64,000 nucleotides of DNA, taken from contig NZ_AP022568.1 in NCBI RefSeq assembly GCF_010727605.1, forward strand, positions 2,170,001-2,234,000, given 5' to 3'. A model generated the notes under the pieces. It was not told the DNA's origin. It ran no database searches and worked only from the letters and a program-made list of their open reading frames with translations. A program made the translations under genes and the position numbers. The DNA comes from Mycobacterium simiae. GTDB taxonomy: Bacteria > Actinomycetota > Actinomycetes > Mycobacteriales > Mycobacteriaceae. Below, in pieces: positions 61,102 to 64,000 of the stretch (position 1 is the first letter of the stretch; every line of letters begins with the position of its first letter).

Positions 61102-63328
61102 CTCCCACCAACGCTTCGATGCGCGCCGGCACGTGCTTGTGCCACGGCGTCCCAGCGTAGGAGTCCCGCCAGACGGTCGATGTCAGCGTGTTTGGCGCCA
61201 CGCCTGGCACGATGGTTTGTCCGTCGTCGTCGACGTAGTCGAGCCCAAAACCGTTGGGCAGGGCCGCATGTCCGGGAAGCATCGTCTCGGTGATTTCGAT
61301 GGTCGCCTCGGCGCTCCCGGCGGCGGTGGTGATGCGCGCCCGACAGCCGTCGGCGAGCCCGAGATGCTGGGCATCTTCGACGCTGACCCGCAGCGCCCCG
61401 TCCGTGTCGCGCTTGCGCCAGGACGGATCACGGAATATGTCGTTGGCGGTGTAGGCGCGGCGCTCTCCCACCGAGAGCACGATGGGAAATTCGGATGTGG
61501 TCAATTGGCGCGGCCCTTCGCCGAGTGCGCGCAAATCGACGAGCATTTCCGGGATTTCGAGGGCGATCTTGTGGTCGGCGTGGGTGATCAGTGCGAAATC
61601 ATCCTCGTAGTTGTGCGCGGTGAAGGTGACTCCTGACGGGCTGTTCAGGATGGCGTCGAACAGTGCGTTGCCATCGGCGTGGCCGGCCCGCCGCATCGCG
61701 TCGGGGTAGGTCATCGCGACCTTCTGAGCCAGCCCCCACACCGCGGCCGCGCCGGCCAGCCCGTCGGGCAGCGTCGGGCCCAGCGTCTGGTAGAGCACGT
61801 AGGGAACCAGGCGCGCCATCGTCGGACTGGCGGACACTGCGTTGAGGAACGCCTCGGCGAACGCCGCGCGGCCCTGCGCTGCCGCCTCGTGCAGCGGGCG
61901 CAGGTCCGCGTCGTCGATGACGCCCAGCGCATGCACCAGCCGGGCCCAAATCTCCGGCTCGGGCAGCGTGCCGGGTAGCGGCTCGAGCAGCGGTCGGCGC
62001 AGGTGAAAACCGTTGTGCGGGAACTCGAAATTGAAGAACGTCGCTTCGACCTTCTCGTACTGGGACGCCGCGGGCAGCACGTAGTGCGCCAGCCGGGCGG
62101 TCTCGGTCATCGCGACGTCGACGACGACCATCAACTCCAGCGACCGGAACGCCTCTTCGCATGCGGCCGAGTCGGCTACCGAATGTGCTGGGTTGGCGCT
62201 TTCGACGATCATCGCGCGGAAGCGGTCCGGGTGGTCGGTGAGGATCTCCTCGGGCACCACATTGGACGGCACCAGGCCGGCGATGATGGGGGCTCCGGTG
62301 ACCGGGCTACGCCCGGAAACCGTACTGAACAACGGAGCGACCGACGAATGCAGGTGTTGGCCACCCTTTTTCGCAAAGTTGCCGGTGAAGATCCAGAGCA
62401 GCTTGTTCAAGTAGGAGCACAGTGTGCTATTCGGTGCCTGCTGAACGCCGAGGTCTTCGAATACCGCGACGCTGTGGGCGGTGCCTATGCGCCGGGCCGC
62501 CGACCGCAGCAGCTCTTCGTCCACTCCACAGTGCATCGCGTAGTCACGCACCGAGACGTCGCGCAGCGCGTCGCGCACCACCTCGGCGCCGTGCACGTGC
62601 TCGGCGAGAAATGCTTCGTTGCAGAGGTTTTCCTGGACCAGCACCGCCGCCATGGCCGCCAGGCACCAGGCGTCGGTACCCGGCCGCACCCGCAGGTGGA
62701 AGTCGGCCATCTTGGCGGTGTCGGTGACCACGGGGTCGATGACGATCATCGACCGCTTCGGGTCCTTGGCGATGTCGTTGAGCACCACCCGGGCTCGCGG
62801 AAAACTCTGCGACATCCACGGGTTCTTCCCGACGAACACCGACACTTCGGCGTGTTCGAACTCGCCTCGGGTATGGCCGCCGTAGAGCTGCGCATCGACC
62901 CATGCTTCGCCGGTCTTCTCCTGCGCCAACGCGTTTGACCGGTACTTCGCCCCCAGCGCCTTGAGGAAGGCGCCGCTGTAGGCCCCACCGAGATGATTGC
63001 CCTGACCGCCACCGCCGTAGTAGAAGATCTTGTCGCCGCCGTAGGTGTCGCGGATGTGCTTGAAGCCCTCGGCGATCTCGACAATCGCGGTGTCCCAGTC
63101 GATCTCTTCGTAGCTGCCGTCGGCGCGCCGGCGCATCGGGGAGGTCAGCCGGGCGCGGTTGTTCTGATAGTGGTCCAGCCGCAGCGCCTTGTTACAGGTG
63201 TACCCCTGCGACGCGGGATGGTTCTTGTCGCCGCGGATGCGCGCCAGTGTGCGGTCTTCGACCTGGACCACGATGCCGCAGTTGCATTCGCAGAGGACGC
63301 ACGCGGTGGACTGCCACTCAGCAACCAT
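61085..63328 (-). CDS. Molybdopterin oxidoreductase (Rv0197 type)
   Basis: 747 residues of the DMSO reductase/formate dehydrogenase family. The N-terminal [4Fe-4S] cluster ligands are C10-x2-C13-x3-C17 and C45 (YTCNKALRL); KEKTGEAW-type and YGGGGQGNHLGG segments follow, then RVRPGTDAWCLAAM and the C-terminal molybdopterin dinucleotide domain (FPIVLSVGERRAYTANDIFRDP). No Tat signal is seen, so it is probably cytoplasmic. The substrate is unknown; formate or another small molecule is possible. It overlaps the TetR gene's 3' end by 11 nt (the TetR stop at 63318). Confidence 0.93.
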   Translation of the reverse strand: MVAEWQSTACVLCECNCGIVVQVEDRTLARIRGDKNHPASQGYTCNKALRLDHYQNNRARLTSPMRRRADGSYEEIDWDTAIVEIAEGFKHIRDTYGGDKIFYYGGGGQGNHLGGAYSGAFLKALGAKYRSNALAQEKTGEAWVDAQLYGGHTRGEFEHAEVSVFVGKNPWMSQSFPRARVVLNDIAKDPKRSMIVIDPVVTDTAKMADFHLRVRPGTDAWCLAAMAAVLVQENLCNEAFLAEHVHGAEVVRDALRDVSVRDYAMHCGVDEELLRSAARRIGTAHSVAVFEDLGVQQAPNSTLCSYLNKLLWIFTGNFAKKGGQHLHSSVAPLFSTVSGRSPVTGAPIIAGLVPSNVVPEEILTDHPDRFRAMIVESANPAHSVADSAACEEAFRSLELMVVVDVAMTETARLAHYVLPAASQYEKVEATFFNFEFPHNGFHLRRPLLEPLPGTLPEPEIWARLVHALGVIDDADLRPLHEAAAQGRAAFAEAFLNAVSASPTMARLVPYVLYQTLGPTLPDGLAGAAAVWGLAQKVAMTYPDAMRRAGHADGNALFDAILNSPSGVTFTAHNYEDDFALITHADHKIALEIPEMLVDLRALGEGPRQLTTSEFPIVLSVGERRAYTANDIFRDPSWRKRDTDGALRVSVEDAQHLGLADGCRARITTAAGSAEATIEITETMLPGHAALPNGFGLDYVDDDGQTIVPGVAPNTLTSTVWRDSYAGTPWHKHVPARIEALVGVSSRS

Positions 63329-63923
63329 CGGAGGGTTTCCTTCCCAGAGCTGTCAGCAGCGAGGTGCGCAACTGACGATGGATGATGTCCAGGGGTGCCA
63401 CGTCGCGGCGCACCCGGGCCAACACGATGGCACCCTCGAGCGCCGAGGTCGTCAGCACCGACAGTTCGGCGGCGGCCTCGGCCGGTATGCCGTCGGCGAT
63501 GAAGCGCCCGGTGATCTGGTTGGTCCAACGCTCGAACGCCTCGGCGGCGCGCTCGATCACCGGGGCCATTCCCTCGCGCTCCCGGGCACCGTCGGGCTCG
63601 GAGCCGGATTCGACGGAAACCGCCACGACCGGGCAACCCGCACGGAAATTGCTGTCGAGCAGTTGACGCCGGTACTTCTCGATCAACGTATCCAGCAGGT
63701 CAAGTCCGCTGTCGGCCCCGGCGATGATGGCGCCGACGTGATCACCGGCGTAGTCGACCGCCTCGCAAAGCAATTGGGTACGGCCGCCCGGAAAGTAGTG
63801 ATAGGCCGACCCGCGCGGGGCGCCGCTGTGCTGCAGGACGTCGGAGATCGCGGTGGCGTGGGCGCCGCGTTCCCGGATCAACAGCGCAGCCGAGACCACC
63901 ATCCGCTCGCGTGGACTCTTCAT
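63318..63923 (-). CDS. TetR-family regulator (Rv0196 type)
   Basis: 201 residues. The HTH reads AALLIRERGAHATAISDVLQHSGAPRGSAYHYFPGGRTQLL; the C-terminal half GCPVVAVSVES and SALEGAIVLARVRRDVAPL match the TetR at 21041. ATG 63923 has AAAGGGG upstream and fits the Mtb size; the frame is open to 63959. It is coupled to the oxidoreductase gene by overlap. A strong palindrome (63940-63961) lies upstream and is its likely operator, giving self-regulation of the whole operon. Confidence 0.93.
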   Translation of the reverse strand: MKSPRERMVVSAALLIRERGAHATAISDVLQHSGAPRGSAYHYFPGGRTQLLCEAVDYAGDHVGAIIAGADSGLDLLDTLIEKYRRQLLDSNFRAGCPVVAVSVESGSEPDGAREREGMAPVIERAAEAFERWTNQITGRFIADGIPAEAAAELSVLTTSALEGAIVLARVRRDVAPLDIIHRQLRTSLLTALGRKPSDGC

Positions 63924-63939
63924 CGCTGCCCCTTTCGGC

Positions 63940-63961
63940 TTATGTATGATGCTATACATAA
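63940..63961. promoter_or_regulatory. Probable operator of the Rv0196-type TetR regulator
   Basis: TTATGTAT and ATACATAA form perfect 8-bp arms around a 6-bp GATGCT spacer, 16 bp upstream of the TetR start. The arm length and spacer match the repeat at 20682-20701 upstream of the paralogous TetR. Confidence 0.65.
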
Positions 63962-64000
63962 ATCCGGCGCCGGCGAAAGCCCGGCGCGAATCCGTCCGTG

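Noticed and set aside
61085..64000. Mobile element or CRISPR at the right edge
   Set aside because: No transposase, inverted terminal repeat or spacer array was found; the genes follow conserved mycobacterial order.

Overview
The window is a high-GC actinobacterial chromosome segment from a Mycobacterium. Two hallmark genes fix this, the mycolate flippase mmpL3 and its paralogue mmpL11. The gene order also matches, in reverse, the M. tuberculosis H37Rv block from about Rv0234c (left) to Rv0196 (right), judged from remembered protein sequences and gene order. Several genes absent from H37Rv at these positions point to a non-tuberculous species, which I cannot name from sequence alone. No rRNA, tRNA, CRISPR array, prophage or insertion sequence was seen.

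Layout. 1-1.7 kb: the 5' part of a cytochrome P450 gene running off the left edge, then a broken second copy of the R2-like ligand-binding oxidase (R2lox) gene. 1.7-11.8 kb: acetolactate-synthase-type ThDP enzyme, gabD1, R2lox plus its TetR regulator, fadE4, the lactonase php translationally abutting an acyl-CoA synthetase, and a YbjN-domain protein. 11.8-18.2 kb: the cell-envelope group (TmaT-type acyltransferase, DUF3068 protein, polytopic GT-C-like protein, GT4 glycosyltransferase, SAM methyltransferase). 18.2-24.4 kb: aldehyde dehydrogenase under a KstR-like box, then cargo not found there in H37Rv (crotonase, TetR, a small ORF, a 98-residue unknown and a FadD), then echA1. 24.5-35.3 kb: a WS/DGAT, lipC, a membrane pair with a sulfite-oxidase-type Moco domain, a methyltransferase, hydrolases, and an overlapping amidohydrolase / CoA-transferase pair next to a MaoC-type protein. 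35.3-35.5 kb: a 56-bp minisatellite in the divergent promoter region of fadE3. 35.5-46 kb: fadE3, a dispanin-like protein, crotonase, fadD4, two lipoprotein-type secreted proteins, pckA with a textbook intrinsic terminator, and a paired dynamin-like GTPase operon. 46-61 kb: trmB, a NYN protein and mmpL3 in one operon, then the mmpL11/haemophore group and zmp1. 61-64 kb: a molybdopterin oxidoreductase translationally coupled to a TetR regulator with a clear operator.

Together the genes serve three themes. The first is export and modification of mycolates and lipoglycans at the membrane (mmpL3, TmaT, DUF3068 protein, GTs). The second is haem and lipid handling by mmpL11 with its secreted haemophore. 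The third is a large acyl-CoA and ester catabolic repertoire (four FadD/FadE-type enzymes plus crotonases, thioester transferase and lipases) feeding gluconeogenesis via pckA. The conserved backbone is interrupted at several junctions by differing lipid-metabolism cargo. The most interesting non-coding signals are the minisatellite, several TetR-type palindromes and the stop-codon-containing inverted repeat at one cargo boundary.
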